In this document: positions 14,378 to 14,637 of the stretch, in pieces
Numbering within the stretch: the stretch's first letter is position 1
Layout of the letters: each line of letters starts with the position of its first letter
NCBI GenBank assembly: GCA_900769955.1
Contig: CAAGIP010000218.1
Span: 1 to 14,637 of the forward strand
Reading direction: 5' to 3'
Length of the DNA: 14,637 nt
Source: Spirochaetia bacterium
GTDB lineage: Bacteria > Spirochaetota > Spirochaetia > Sphaerochaetales > Sphaerochaetaceae
Notes under the pieces: generated by a model
Databases searched by the model: none
What the model saw: the letters and a program-made list of their open reading frames with translations, nothing else
What the model was told of the DNA's origin: nothing
Translations under genes and position numbers: made by a program

Positions 14378-14637
14378 TTGATTAACCTGTATGAAAAAAG
14401 AAGCCTCAGGACGCTGTGTTCTGAGGTTTTTGTATTAATTGTCACGGCATTCGTTTATTCCATCGCTTTTCCCGGATTTGTTTCTGAAAAGGGCCTGGGA
14501 TTTTTCGCGTTTTTCGCACTCATCCCGGTATTCGCAATAATAAAGAATACTTCCTGGAAGGCAGTGGGCTTTTACGGCTTTCTATTCGGAGTCGCGTTCT
14601 ACTGCTTTTACAACTACTGGCTGCCCAACTTCCATAA
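14378..14637 (+). CDS. lnt: Apolipoprotein N-acyltransferase, 5' part
   Basis: Runs off the right end; about 86 of roughly 500 residues are present. Lnt is an inner-membrane enzyme that adds the third acyl chain to the N-terminal Cys of lipoproteins, such as the three at the left of this window. The fragment shows a short basic start (N-L-Y-E-K-R-S-L-R), membrane segments around 16-34, 40-52 and 59-71, and the treponemal-style wording IAFPGF (31-36), FFALIPVFAIIKNTSWK (44-60) and YNYWLPNFH (78-86). No ATG or GTG exists in frame; TTG 14378 is preferred, with GGGAG (14366-14370) seven bases before it, and TTG 14372 is the alternative. The HU gene's terminator lies inside codons 8-18. Only 14 bases separate it from the HU stop, so its expression may depend on read-through or on an unseen promoter. 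Confidence 0.85.
   Translation, partial: MINLYEKRSLRTLCSEVFVLIVTAFVYSIAFPGFVSEKGLGFFAFFALIPVFAIIKNTSWKAVGFYGFLFGVAFYCFYNYWLPNFH
14400..14431 (+). terminator. Intrinsic terminator of the rpsT-HU unit, inside the lnt start
   Basis: CCTCAGGAC (14404-14412) pairs with GTTCTGAGG (14418-14426), nine pairs with one G-U, around a GCTGT loop. Five T follow at 14427-14431 and an A-tract (14394-14399) precedes, so the stem can extend by A-U and G-U pairs. Its place 36 bases after the HU stop is normal for a terminator; its overlap with lnt codons is not. Confidence 0.8.

Overview
The window most likely comes from a spirochaete of the Treponema/Sphaerochaeta kind, with medium GC. Three things point there: several relaxed-lipobox lipoproteins plus a small outer-membrane-type barrel; the order rpsT, HU gene, lnt at the right end, an order I recall from treponemes; and an Lnt N-terminus of the treponemal type. 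Species cannot be told from this window.

Layout. Bases 1-373 (+) carry a small DUF5655-type cytoplasmic protein. Bases 487-7026 (+) form a tight four-gene operon for exported proteins: two large lipoproteins built of fibronectin type III-like repeats (1140 and 714 residues), a small lipoprotein with a lipocalin-like beta pattern, and a signal-peptide protein that looks like a small outer-membrane beta-barrel. All three junctions in this operon overlap by 1-4 bases, so the products are probably made together. I know of no described system with this composition, and it is the best candidate here for something new. Bases 7069-7824 (+) encode the 23S rRNA methyltransferase RlmB, whose end overlaps by 20 bases the end of the convergent gene.

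Bases 7805-12446 are on the minus strand. They hold a PurD-like ATP-grasp protein with altered active-site motifs and its own good promoter; the pair glmM plus a stand-alone GlmU-type acetyltransferase (UDP-GlcNAc precursor synthesis), ended by a strong terminator; and the tRNA dihydrouridine synthase dusB.

From 12.5 kb the plus strand resumes with a RicT/PSP1-domain protein carrying an extra CxxCxxC insertion, ribosomal protein S20, an HU-family DNA-binding protein, and the truncated start of lnt (apolipoprotein N-acyltransferase). A strong intrinsic terminator for the HU gene lies inside the first codons of lnt. Lnt would complete acylation of lipoproteins such as those at the left end. The housekeeping part is mostly translation and RNA modification (RlmB, DusB, S20, RicT) and cell envelope (GlmM, acetyltransferase, Lnt).

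No tRNA, rRNA, CRISPR array, insertion sequence or phage gene was seen. All promoter calls are from consensus matching by eye, and all family assignments are from remembered motifs, not searches.
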